A stretch of DNA of 11,171 bases from an uncultured Burkholderiaceae bacterium (lineage in GTDB: Bacteria; Pseudomonadota; Gammaproteobacteria; Burkholderiales; Burkholderiaceae_C), in contig CALIDR010000066.1 in assembly GCA_938022295.1 (NCBI GenBank), forward strand, positions 1 to 11,171, written 5' to 3'. Positions 1 to 6,270 of the stretch are shown piece after piece (the first letter of the stretch is position 1; every line of letters starts with the position of its first letter). Both the position numbers and the translations under genes were made by a program. The notes beneath the pieces are model-generated. The model was not told the DNA's origin. It saw nothing but the letters and a program-made list of their open reading frames with translations, and made no database searches.

Positions 1-1
1 C

Positions 2-571
2 CCGTCGTGCGTCAGCGCCTGCCCGACACGGGCGACCTACAAGGATCCGGACGGCGGTTTCGTGCTGATCGACTGGAACAAGTGCATCGGCTGCAAGGCG
101 TGCATGGTCGCGTGCCCGTACGGGGTGCGCTTCTACACCGACGAGAAGGCCGTCGTGCAGCCGGACCTTCGCAGCGTCTTCCCCGGCAAGGGTGGCCGCC
201 AGTGGGATCCGCCGTACAAGGGCCCGCACGACGACCCGACGCACGGCGTGGGGATTCAGCCGCACGGCGTCGTCAGCAAGTGCACGTTCTGCTACCACAA
301 GACGAGCACGGCGCCCAAGGGCGCGGCCGACCTCGACGAGGACGACCCGGCGACGAAGGAGCACACCCCGGCGTGCGTGCGCGTGTGCCCGCCCAAGGCG
401 CGCTGGTTCGGCGACCTGGACAACCCGCAGAGCAAGGTCAACAAGCTGATCGCCGACAAGCGCGGCGTGCGCCTGCTGGACCACACTGGCAACAAGCCGC
501 AGGTGTACTACCTGTCTGGCGGCGCCGGCGCCGCGGTGCCGGGTAGCCGCGCCAACCCCACCCAGGCTTGA
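2..571 (+). CDS. Molybdoenzyme Fe-S electron-transfer subunit (TtrB/PsrB/NrfC family), 5'-truncated
   Basis: The reading frame is open at the left edge, so the start codon and first cluster motif are missing; 189 residues are visible. Seen: a leading CxxxCP pair (visible residues 3 and 7), then CIGCKACMVACP (28-39), CTFC (94-97) and, after a 27-residue loop, CVRVCP (125-130). This is the spacing of the four-[4Fe-4S] subunits of DMSO-reductase-superfamily complexes such as TtrB, PsrB, PhsB and NrfC. In these, the protein wires a periplasmic molybdopterin catalytic subunit to a membrane quinone-reactive subunit, and an NrfD-type partner follows 12 bases downstream. The catalytic subunit is presumably encoded to the left. 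The family is clear; the substrate (tetrathionate, polysulfide, thiosulfate, arsenate or other) cannot be decided from this subunit. Confidence 0.93.
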   Translation, partial: PSCVSACPTRATYKDPDGGFVLIDWNKCIGCKACMVACPYGVRFYTDEKAVVQPDLRSVFPGKGGRQWDPPYKGPHDDPTHGVGIQPHGVVSKCTFCYHKTSTAPKGAADLDEDDPATKEHTPACVRVCPPKARWFGDLDNPQSKVNKLIADKRGVRLLDHTGNKPQVYYLSGGAGAAVPGSRANPTQA

Positions 572-583
572 AGGAGACTCACG

Positions 584-1747
584 ATGAACACTGCAGTGGC
601 CTCTTCGCGCCCCGCGGCCGCGCCGCCGGCGGCGGGCCTGGTGCTGATCGTCGCCGCGGTCGGCCTCGTCATCGCCGGCGGGTACGTGCTCAGCCAGCTG
701 ATGACGGTCGGCCACACGGCCTACAACAGCGACAGCCGCGGCATCTTCTGGGGCCTGCCGATCGTCACCTACGACTTCTTCCTGCTGTCGTCCACCGGAC
801 TGGCGATGCTGTCCTCGGCGTGGACCGTGTTCGGGCTGAAGGACTTCGAGCCGATCGCGCGGCGCGCGACCTGGCTCGCGGTCGCGGCGCTCGTGGGAGG
901 CGTCGCGGCGCTCTTCATGGAGCTCGGCTACCCGCTGCGCGCGATGCTGCTGATCCCGTTCAGCATGCAGACCAGCGCGCCGCTGGTTTGGAAGGTGTGG
1001 GGCGTGATCGTCTACGCGCTCGCGCTCGCCTGGCTGGTGTTGAAGTGGCTCGCGGCGGGCCGCGACGCGGCGCCGCCGAAGATCGCGTCCATCGTCGCGC
1101 TCGCGGCCGCGGCGTACATCACGTTCGTCGCCGGCGGCGTGTACGGCTGGATGGCGATGCGCCCGTTCTGGTTCGGCGGCGAGATCTCGCTCGCGTTCAT
1201 CGTCGAGGCGCTGCTCGGCGCGGTGACGTTCGTGATCATCTTCACCCACCTCTCGCACGGGTTCGACGATCAACGCTTCGACGCGCGCACGAAGGCCCTG
1301 TTCAGCGGCCCGCTGGCGGTCCTGTTCGCGGTGCTGATCGCGGCGCACGCCTTCTTCGTCGTTTCGCGTCTGGTGGCGGGGCTGTGGAGCAACGCGGACG
1401 GCATGCAGGTCTGGCACCATCTGTGGAGCCGCCCAGCGTTCCAGGCCCAGTTGTGGATCGGTATCGGCGCGCCGCTGGTGATCATGGTTGTGCCGGGCCT
1501 GCGCAAGTCGCTTGGCCTGCAACTCGTGGCGGCCGTGATCGCGGTCGTCGCGCTGTTCGCGGCGCGCTACGACTTCGTGATCGGCGGCCAGCTGGTCCCC
1601 CTGTTCAAGGGCAGCTGGGTGCACGGCCTGCTTGAGTACGCGCCGTCACTCACCGAGTGGGCGGTGCTCGCAACGGCGGTGTTTCTCGCCAACGTGATCA
1701 ACGCCGCGGGCGAGAGAAGACTCGACCTCGGCGCGCCTGGAGCATGA
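584..1747 (+). CDS. NrfD/PsrC-type membrane subunit of the molybdoenzyme complex
   Basis: This 387-residue integral membrane protein has about ten hydrophobic helices (roughly 18-40, 54-80, 96-115, 132-156, 167-190, 198-222, 240-264, 289-306, 308-327, 355-374). NrfD-family hallmarks are GIFWGLPIVTYDFF (53-66), the late segment RYDFVIGGQLVP (328-339) and YAPSLTEW (352-359). Proteins of this family exchange electrons with the quinone pool and pass them to, or take them from, the Fe-S subunit encoded just upstream. The ATG is preceded by AAGGAG at 8-base spacing. The stop overlaps the next start (ATGA), which implies translational coupling to the TorD-like chaperone. TtrC, PsrC and ArrC are the closest named alternatives; a DmsC/SoeC-type anchor is less likely because the NrfD motifs are present. 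Confidence 0.92.
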   Translation: MNTAVASSRPAAAPPAAGLVLIVAAVGLVIAGGYVLSQLMTVGHTAYNSDSRGIFWGLPIVTYDFFLLSSTGLAMLSSAWTVFGLKDFEPIARRATWLAVAALVGGVAALFMELGYPLRAMLLIPFSMQTSAPLVWKVWGVIVYALALAWLVLKWLAAGRDAAPPKIASIVALAAAAYITFVAGGVYGWMAMRPFWFGGEISLAFIVEALLGAVTFVIIFTHLSHGFDDQRFDARTKALFSGPLAVLFAVLIAAHAFFVVSRLVAGLWSNADGMQVWHHLWSRPAFQAQLWIGIGAPLVIMVVPGLRKSLGLQLVAAVIAVVALFAARYDFVIGGQLVPLFKGSWVHGLLEYAPSLTEWAVLATAVFLANVINAAGERRLDLGAPGA

Positions 1748-2430
1748 AGTTGGCCGCGGCGCAAGAGGGAACCGCGGGGGCTGCGGTGGCCGCCGGGGCG
1801 CAGGCTCAACTGGATCGTGCCGACTTGCTGCTTTGCCTGGCCGGCGCACTGCTGCCACCGCCGCCGTCCTGGTCGGCGTGCGACTGGGCGCAACCGCTCG
1901 TCGACGACCTCACCGAGCTCGGCCCCGCGCTTGGCATCGACACCCGACCGGCCTGCGACGCACTGGCCGCGGCCTGTGCATGCGCGGCGGGCGAGGCGGC
2001 GCGCATGGGCGGCAGCACCGACACCTGGCTCGTCGAGTACGCGCGTCTCTTCCTGACGCCGCCGGTGCCGGTGCCGCTGAATGCCGGTGTCTACCTGGAA
2101 GGCACCCTCGGTGGCGCCAGCGTGCAGATGGTGCGCTCTTGCTACGAGGCTGCCGGCGTCGCGCCCGACGAGCGCTTCCGCGACCTGCCGGACCATGTCG
2201 CGATGCAGCTCGAATTCGTCGGCCGGCTGCACGAACGCGCGGCGCGCGGCGATCCCGACGCGGCCGGGATGGCCGACGAGTTCTGCCGCGAGTTCGTCCA
2301 CCACTGGGCCGCGCCCCTCGAGCAGGCATGTCGCCAGGCCGGCGTGCGGTTCGTCGCGGGCACGACCTATGCCGCGCTGATGCGCCTCGTGCGGCAGGCG
2401 GTCGGCGATCCTTCACTGGCGAGCCCGTGA
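1744..2430 (+). CDS. TorD/DmsD-family molybdoenzyme maturation chaperone
   Basis: The 228-residue, mostly helical cytoplasmic protein has no signal peptide. TorD-family features are the segment EYARLFLTPPVPVPLNAGVYLEG (98-120, LF followed by Pro-rich turns), PDHVAMQLEFVGRL (149-162) and a late FCREFVHHWAAPL (180-192). These chaperones bind the Tat signal peptide or apo form of a specific molybdopterin enzyme and hold it until cofactor insertion. The gene starts inside the stop codon of the NrfD-like gene (ATGA), supporting a dedicated role for the catalytic subunit lying upstream of the window. Unusually Ala/Cys-rich stretches near 70-85 are not a recognised family motif. The family is confident; the exact client is inferred. 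Confidence 0.87.
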   Translation: MKLAAAQEGTAGAAVAAGAQAQLDRADLLLCLAGALLPPPPSWSACDWAQPLVDDLTELGPALGIDTRPACDALAAACACAAGEAARMGGSTDTWLVEYARLFLTPPVPVPLNAGVYLEGTLGGASVQMVRSCYEAAGVAPDERFRDLPDHVAMQLEFVGRLHERAARGDPDAAGMADEFCREFVHHWAAPLEQACRQAGVRFVAGTTYAALMRLVRQAVGDPSLASP

Positions 2431-3065
2431 CCCCGTCGCCCAACTCGAGCGCACCGGGCCGCCTCACCGGCCGCTCGCATCGCACCGTCCGCGTGCCTAC
2501 GGCGCTGCGGCGGCTGCTCGAACGGCACTCGATCGGTCCGCGCTCGATGGTGGCCCCCGGCCCGAGCATGGCCGAGTTGCGCGTGGCCGTGCGGGCCGCG
2601 CTGCGCGCACCGGATCACGGACGGCTGCTGCCGTGGCGGGCAGTCGTCGTCCCCGACGGCGAGCGCGAGACCCTCGCCGAGCTGTTTGCACGCTTCGCCC
2701 GTGACGTCGGCGGCACCGACGAAGACGTCGCGATCGAACGCGAACGCGCGTTCAACGGGCCGGCGCTCGTGGCCTGGGTGGCACGCATCGCCCCCGACGT
2801 GCCGGAGGTTCCGCCGCACGAACAGTGGATGTGCGCCGGCGGCGCACTCGCAAATTTCGTGAACGCTCTTCACCTGATGGGTTACGGCGCCAAGGCGTTG
2901 AGCGGACGCAAGTGCCGGCATCCTGCACTCGCGCAGACATTCTGCGCCGACGGCGAGCAGCTCGTCGCCTTCGTGTGCGCCGGTACGCCGGCACGCCGGC
3001 CGGCGCCGCGCGTGGTCGACGACGCCGACGAGGTGCTGTCGCTTTGGCATGGTTCGCGCGCCTGA
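2427..3065 (+). CDS. Nitroreductase-family protein (YdjA-like small flavoprotein)
   Basis: With a GTG start at 2427, overlapping the upstream stop as GTGA, the product is 212 residues. Seen: SIGPRSMVAPGPSMAEL (35-51), APDHGRLLPWR (61-71, the FMN-contacting 'APDH...PW' motif of YdjA-type nitroreductases), EQWMCAGGALANFVNALHLMGYGAKALSG (132-160) and a final hydrophobic strand near 178-186. YdjA-like proteins are FMN oxidoreductases using NAD(P)H, with poorly defined natural substrates; no signal peptide is seen. The first 25 residues are low-complexity and weakly supported, so the true start could lie later, but the coupled overlap argues for 2427. Its place between a TorD chaperone and a cytochrome gene is odd and suggests a role in redox or cofactor chemistry of the complex (inference). 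Confidence 0.82.
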   Translation: MTPSPNSSAPGRLTGRSHRTVRVPTALRRLLERHSIGPRSMVAPGPSMAELRVAVRAALRAPDHGRLLPWRAVVVPDGERETLAELFARFARDVGGTDEDVAIERERAFNGPALVAWVARIAPDVPEVPPHEQWMCAGGALANFVNALHLMGYGAKALSGRKCRHPALAQTFCADGEQLVAFVCAGTPARRPAPRVVDDADEVLSLWHGSRA

Positions 3066-3612
3066 GCCATCCCGATGCGTCGCGGTCGCCGCAATGACCG
3101 CGTTTGCGGCGATGGCGCCGCTGCATGCCGAGTTGTCAGGCGACGACTACCGCAGCCGCGGTGTCGTGACCAGCGCTGCCGAACGGCAGCGGCTCGCCGA
3201 AGAGCTGGCACGCGAGCGAGCGCAGGCCGCCGAGCGGGAGGCGAGGCACGCGGCTGAGCGCGCGGCCGCAGCGGAGGCAGAACGCCGCAGGCTGGCCGAT
3301 CGCCCCCTGGGCGAGCGCCTGCTGCACGCCCGCTGCGCGGCCTGCCACCGAGCCGAAGTCGTCGCCAGCGTGCGTCACACGGCGTTCGGGTGGCGCCTCG
3401 TCGTCGAGCGTATGCGTTGGTGGCACGGCGCGCAGGTGGCACCGACAGAGGTCGCGCCCATCGTCGGCCATCTCGCAGCCGCGTATCCCGCCGCGAAGTC
3501 GCGCACGTGGCTGGAGTGGAGTCTGCTCGCCGCGGCTTGCCTATCGCCGGTGGCCATCGTGCTGCATCGCCATCGCCGGTGCAGAGGCCAACCTCAGGGG
3601 GACACACCATGA
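3049..3612 (+). CDS. Monoheme cytochrome c with coiled coil and C-terminal membrane anchor
   Basis: The 187-residue product begins with a probable signal peptide (about 1-27, ending PLHA). A highly charged Ala/Arg/Glu helix likely to form a coiled coil follows (about 42-84), then a small heme domain with CAACH (96-100). GWRLVVERMRWW (114-125) offers Met122 as a plausible distal ligand, and the domain ends PIVGHLAAAYP. This resembles the compact monoheme domains of SorB-like electron carriers. A hydrophobic segment (about 155-173) followed by HRHRRCRG predicts a C-terminal membrane anchor with the heme in the periplasm. The gene overlaps the nitroreductase by 17 bases and the next gene by 4. 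A later start at Met16 is possible. Role as electron carrier for the molybdoenzyme or for SoxAX is inferred. Confidence 0.78.
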   Translation: MVRAPEPSRCVAVAAMTAFAAMAPLHAELSGDDYRSRGVVTSAAERQRLAEELARERAQAAEREARHAAERAAAAEAERRRLADRPLGERLLHARCAACHRAEVVASVRHTAFGWRLVVERMRWWHGAQVAPTEVAPIVGHLAAAYPAAKSRTWLEWSLLAAACLSPVAIVLHRHRRCRGQPQGDTP

Positions 3613-3935
3613 CGGCCCACGAGCAACGCCGCCCGTTTGCGCATCGCCTCGTCATCGCGGCCGCAGCGGCCTGCGGCCTCGCCGATGCCGCGCCGCCCCC
3701 AAAAGCGGATGCCGCGGAGCCTGCCGCCGCTCCCGCGAGCGCGGCGCCGCCCCGGCAGCGCATCACGATCGTCGCGCCGGCACGCAGCGCGCCGGCAGCG
3801 TCTGGCGCCAAGGCGCCCTCTGCCGCTGGTCACGCCCCCTGGCACCCGGGACCCCTCGCCTCTGCGCCTCGGGGCGCCGCCGCTGGGTCTGTGCTCAGGC
3901 GACTGAAGCTGGAGACCATACGCACTATTGCTTGA
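3609..3935 (+). CDS. Small Ala/Pro-rich exported protein of unknown function
   Basis: I do not recognise this family. The 108-residue product has a basic N-terminus, a hydrophobic stretch and a likely signal-peptidase site (LADA, about residue 27). A low-complexity Ala/Pro/Ser region follows, interrupted by RQRITIVAPAR (49-59), and the C-terminus is basic (RRLKLETIRTIA). A strong AGGGGG Shine-Dalgarno lies upstream and the ATG overlaps the cytochrome stop (ATGA). These support real translation even though composition alone would make it a doubtful ORF. The last gene of the run, it is followed by a 151-base gap. It could be a periplasmic linker-like accessory protein; no function is claimed. 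Confidence 0.6.
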   Translation: MTAHEQRRPFAHRLVIAAAAACGLADAAPPPKADAAEPAAAPASAAPPRQRITIVAPARSAPAASGAKAPSAAGHAPWHPGPLASAPRGAAAGSVLRRLKLETIRTIA

Positions 3936-4086
3936 GCATACGTGGATTCACAGATGTGCGGGCGTTTGAAGTCGGCTGTAATGGGATATGGCGGGCCTGC
4001 CGGCGCGCAGCGCGGGGTATAAACGAAGGGCGATCGGCTGGAGCCCCTGCCGACACGGGACGGCCGTTTCTGGAGGAGGTGATCCG
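3936..4086 (+). promoter_or_regulatory. Intergenic region with candidate soxA promoter
   Basis: This 151-base gap is the only sizeable non-coding stretch in the left half and precedes soxA. A TATAAA hexamer at 4018-4023 is the best -10 match and would give a leader of about 57 bases, but nothing close to TTGACA lies 16-18 bases before it. It may therefore need an activator or be spurious. A loose imperfect dyad (GCATACGTG at 3936-3944 against CACAGATGTGC at 3949-3959) could be an operator, but half its positions do not pair. No T-rich terminator hairpin for the upstream operon is visible. Confidence 0.35.
4075..4084 (+). promoter_or_regulatory. Near-perfect ribosome binding site of soxA
   Basis: GGAGGTGATC is a ten-base complement of the conserved 16S rRNA 3' tail. 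Its GGAGG core ends seven bases before the soxA ATG at 4087. It fixes the start at 4087 over in-frame upstream positions and predicts strong translation initiation. Confidence 0.85.
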
Positions 4087-4887
4087 ATGAGACTGATATG
4101 GAGCGCGCTGCTGGCCGCGTCTGTGAGCCAGCTGGCGTTCGCGCAAAGCTCGGCCGAGGACGAAATCGCCAAGTACCGTGCGATGCTGCAAGACGGCAAT
4201 CCCGCCGAATTGACGCAGATGCAGGGCGAAGAACTGTGGAAGACCCGTCGCGGCACGAAGAACGTCTCTCTCGAAGGCTGCGACCTCGGCAAGGGCCCGG
4301 GTGTCGTCCAGGGTGCCTACGCTGAACTGCCCCGGTACTTTGCCGATGCCGGCAAAGTGATGGACCTCGAGGCCCGGCTCGTGTGGTGCATGGAGCACCT
4401 CCAAGGCTGGGACACCAAGCCGTATTTCAACAAAGGCGCCTTCAATTCCAGCGGCCCAGGCTCGGACATCGCCGCCATCGCGACGTACGTCGCGGCGCAG
4501 TCCAACGGCATGAAGTTCAAGGTCGACACTTCGCACCCGGCGACGAGGCAGGCGATCAAGACCGGGGAAGAGCTGTTCTGGCGGCGCGGTGGGCCGTTTG
4601 ACTTTTCCTGTGCCACGTGCCATGCCGACGATGGCAAGCGCATCCGACTGCAGGGGCTGCCGAATCTCCTCAAGGCCGAGGGTGCGGCCACCGGCGTGGC
4701 CACGTGGCCCGCGTACCGCGTCTCGCAGGGCATCGTGCGCACGCTGCAGCACCGCATGTGGGACTGCTACTGGCAGATGCGTCACCCGGACGTCGAGTAC
4801 ACGTCGGACGTTGTCACGGCACTGCTGGCCTATCTGGCCAACCTCGGCAACGGCACCGAGATCAAGTCGCCGTACATCAAGCGTTGA
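4087..4887 (+). CDS. soxA: Sulfur-oxidation c-type cytochrome SoxA (single-heme type)
   Basis: SoxA is the catalytic subunit of periplasmic SoxAX, which oxidatively joins thiosulfate to the SoxY carrier cysteine. The product has 266 residues and a signal peptide cut near AFA-Q (19/20). The C-terminal heme domain has CATCH (175-179). RMWDCYWQMR (223-232) supplies Cys227, matching the unusual heme-ligating cysteine of SoxA, with an Arg four residues earlier as in characterised proteins. It ends in a typical SoxA tail with RHPDVEY and YLANLGNG. The N-terminal domain has no CxxCH; Cys65 and Cys101 probably form the disulfide seen in monoheme SoxA. The start is set by the strong ribosome binding site. 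soxX follows 18 bases downstream. Assignment is confident. Confidence 0.93.
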   Translation: MRLIWSALLAASVSQLAFAQSSAEDEIAKYRAMLQDGNPAELTQMQGEELWKTRRGTKNVSLEGCDLGKGPGVVQGAYAELPRYFADAGKVMDLEARLVWCMEHLQGWDTKPYFNKGAFNSSGPGSDIAAIATYVAAQSNGMKFKVDTSHPATRQAIKTGEELFWRRGGPFDFSCATCHADDGKRIRLQGLPNLLKAEGAATGVATWPAYRVSQGIVRTLQHRMWDCYWQMRHPDVEYTSDVVTALLAYLANLGNGTEIKSPYIKR

Positions 4888-4905
4888 AGGCAGGGATCCC
4901 CGAAC

Positions 4906-5532
4906 ATGGTTGACTTGAAGCTTCGTGCCGCTCCTCTCATCGCGTCGGCGCTCTTGGGCGGCTGCACGCTGCTGGACGATGGCAAGCGCCAGTTTCCCAC
5001 TGCGGAAGAGGCTATCGCCGCATCATTCAAGACGACCGACTCCGCGTGGCGCCAGCGCCTGGTGCAGGACGAGACGCAGAGACTGTGCTCGAAGGCCCAC
5101 GATCGACCGGACAAGGCCACTGCCGAACGTATCGAGAAGATGAACCTGGCGATGAAGATCGCCTACCCGCAGAGCGGTACGCTGGTGGGCGACTGGAAGC
5201 GCGGCGAGGTGCTCGCACAAAGCGGCTACGGCCTGCGCGTGGGTGACACGGCGCCCAACCGGCCCACGGGTGGCAACTGTTATGCGTGTCACCGACTGCA
5301 GGCCCGGGAACTGTCGTACGGCACCCTCGGCCCGTCGCTGCTCGGCTATGGCAAGATGCGCGGCAACTCGGAGGCGGTCGTCAAGTACACGTACGACAAA
5401 ATCTGGAATGCGCAGGCCTTCTCGGCGTGCTCTAGCATGCCTCGCTTCGGTCACAACGGCATCCTGACCCCGGCGCAAATCGCCGATCTCGTCGCGCTGT
5501 TGGTCGACCCGGCGTCACCCGTCAACCAGTGA
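4906..5532 (+). CDS. soxX: Sulfur-oxidation c-type cytochrome SoxX, probable lipoprotein
   Basis: SoxX is the electron-accepting small subunit of SoxAX. The 208-residue product has CYACH (125-129) and Met178 as axial ligand in the SoxX-typical CSSMPRFGHNGILT (175-188). It ends with LLVDPASPVNQ, a near-signature C-terminus. The 90-odd residues before the heme domain are a helical extension as in the longer SoxX proteins; Cys61 and Cys175 could pair. The N-terminus reads LIASALLGGC with a lipobox-like LGGC at 17-20, so the protein may be lipid-anchored instead of soluble. The 18-base gap to soxA has only a weak purine-rich binding site (AGGGAT), suggesting co-transcription. SoxYZ and SoxB are not nearby. 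Confidence 0.92.
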   Translation: MVDLKLRAAPLIASALLGGCTLLDDGKRQFPTAEEAIAASFKTTDSAWRQRLVQDETQRLCSKAHDRPDKATAERIEKMNLAMKIAYPQSGTLVGDWKRGEVLAQSGYGLRVGDTAPNRPTGGNCYACHRLQARELSYGTLGPSLLGYGKMRGNSEAVVKYTYDKIWNAQAFSACSSMPRFGHNGILTPAQIADLVALLVDPASPVNQ

Positions 5533-5554
5533 CTGGCGCGGCCGCGATGGCGGC

Positions 5555-5571
5555 GCCGCCTGCAGGGCGGC
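5555..5571 (+). terminator. GC-rich hairpin after soxX (weak terminator or attenuator candidate)
   Basis: GCCGCC (5555-5560) and GGCGGC (5566-5571) form a perfect six-pair stem with a five-base TGCAG loop, 23 bases after the soxX stop and just before the sigma-factor ATG. No T-run follows, so it is not a classical intrinsic terminator. In DNA this GC-rich, a stem of this size can arise by chance. Confidence 0.25.
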
Positions 5572-5577
5572 TACCAT
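5572..5577 (+). promoter_or_regulatory. Candidate -10 element of the ECF sigma gene
   Basis: TACCAT lies eight bases before the preferred ATG (5586), so a transcript starting here would be nearly leaderless. That fits the absence of a usable Shine-Dalgarno at 5586. No convincing -35 is present, and co-transcription from soxX remains possible. Confidence 0.28.
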
Positions 5578-5585
5578 CGGCACCG

Positions 5586-6134
5586 ATGAACGCGAGCCGT
5601 TCGTACGACTGCGTGCTGCGCGCCTGGAACGCGCACGAGAACGAGCTGCGTGCGCACCTGGCGTGGCGGCTCGGCGATGCGGCAGCGGCCGACGACCTGC
5701 TGCAGGACGTCTTCGTCAAGGCGATGCGCGCCGGGCGCGACTTCTGCGTGCTCGACAACCCGCGTGCGTGGCTGTACCAGGTCGCGCGCAACGCGCTCGT
5801 CGACCGGGTGCGCCGCCAGCGGCCGCACGAGCCGCTTCCCGACGACCTGCCGTGGGAACCACCCGAGCCGCCGCCGGCGGTCGACGCGCTGGCCGACTGC
5901 GTCGCGCGCGTGCTGGATCAGTTGTCGCCGGCCGACGCCGACATCGTGCGCCGCTGCGACCTCGAGGGCCAGACGCAGGCGGACTACGCCCGCGCCCACG
6001 GGCTGACCGTGCCGGGTGCGAAGTCGCGGCTGCAACGTGCCCGCGCGCGCCTGCGCGAGCAGCTGAAGCTGGCGTGCGGCGTCAGGTTCGACGACGAGGG
6101 CGTGTGCTGCCATGCCGCGGCGCCGGCAGCCTGA
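5586..6134 (+). CDS. ECF-type RNA polymerase sigma factor with Cys-rich C-terminal tail
   Basis: The 182-residue protein has the two ECF domains. Region 2 (about 8-80) includes DDLLQDVFVKAM and NPRAWLYQVARNALVDRVRRQ; region 4 (about 102-160) has LSPADADIVRRCDLEGQTQADYA and the helix-turn-helix VPGAKSRLQRARARL. After region 4 comes a short tail, CGVRFDDEGVCCH (164-176), with three cysteines and a histidine suited to binding metal or sensing redox. No anti-sigma gene is adjacent. ECF factors with Cys-rich C-terminal sensor domains, such as CorE, are controlled directly by metal; whether this tail works that way is inference. A GTG at 5529 overlapping the soxX stop is an alternative start, but it adds 19 residues of non-sigma sequence. 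It probably controls the permease-to-OsmC genes downstream. Confidence 0.9.
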   Translation: MNASRSYDCVLRAWNAHENELRAHLAWRLGDAAAADDLLQDVFVKAMRAGRDFCVLDNPRAWLYQVARNALVDRVRRQRPHEPLPDDLPWEPPEPPPAVDALADCVARVLDQLSPADADIVRRCDLEGQTQADYARAHGLTVPGAKSRLQRARARLREQLKLACGVRFDDEGVCCHAAAPAA

Positions 6135-6169
6135 ACGTTCGACGTCCGTTCATCGGCCGGCCAGCTCCG

Positions 6170-6191
6170 CGGCTTGACACGTATCAAGCCG
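6170..6191. promoter_or_regulatory. 22-bp near-palindrome upstream of the permease (operator candidate)
   Basis: Arms CGGCTTGA (6170-6177) and TCAAGCCG (6184-6191) flank CACGTA; with the central ACGT, ten of eleven base pairs match. It lies in the 136-base gap between the sigma gene and the permease, and its left half contains TTGACA (6174-6179), a consensus -35. No good -10 lies 16-18 bases further on. No T-run follows, so a regulator-binding dyad is likelier than a terminator. Confidence 0.45.
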
Positions 6192-6270
6192 AGGCGGCGT
6201 CCCGGGTTGCATCCTTCCGGCGCGGCCTGCGTCTTCTTCATCGAGGTCGTCGACCGACGCAGAGCCGCCC

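Noticed and set aside
3917..3942. CATACG repeated directly 20 bp apart (3917-3922 and 3937-3942), two helical turns.
   Set aside because: Six-base repeats at any set spacing are expected by chance, and the first copy lies inside the coding end of the small exported protein gene.
5529..5585. GTG at 5529 overlapping the soxX stop as the start of the sigma factor.
   Set aside because: It fits the overlap habit of the left operon but adds 19 Ala/Pro-rich residues before the sigma region-2 homology; kept only as an alternative.
6132..6152. TGAACG...CGTTCA inverted repeat after the sigma gene, considered as an autoregulatory site.
   Set aside because: Six-base arms with a nine-base gap overlapping the stop codon; weaker than the nearby 22-bp palindrome and likely chance.
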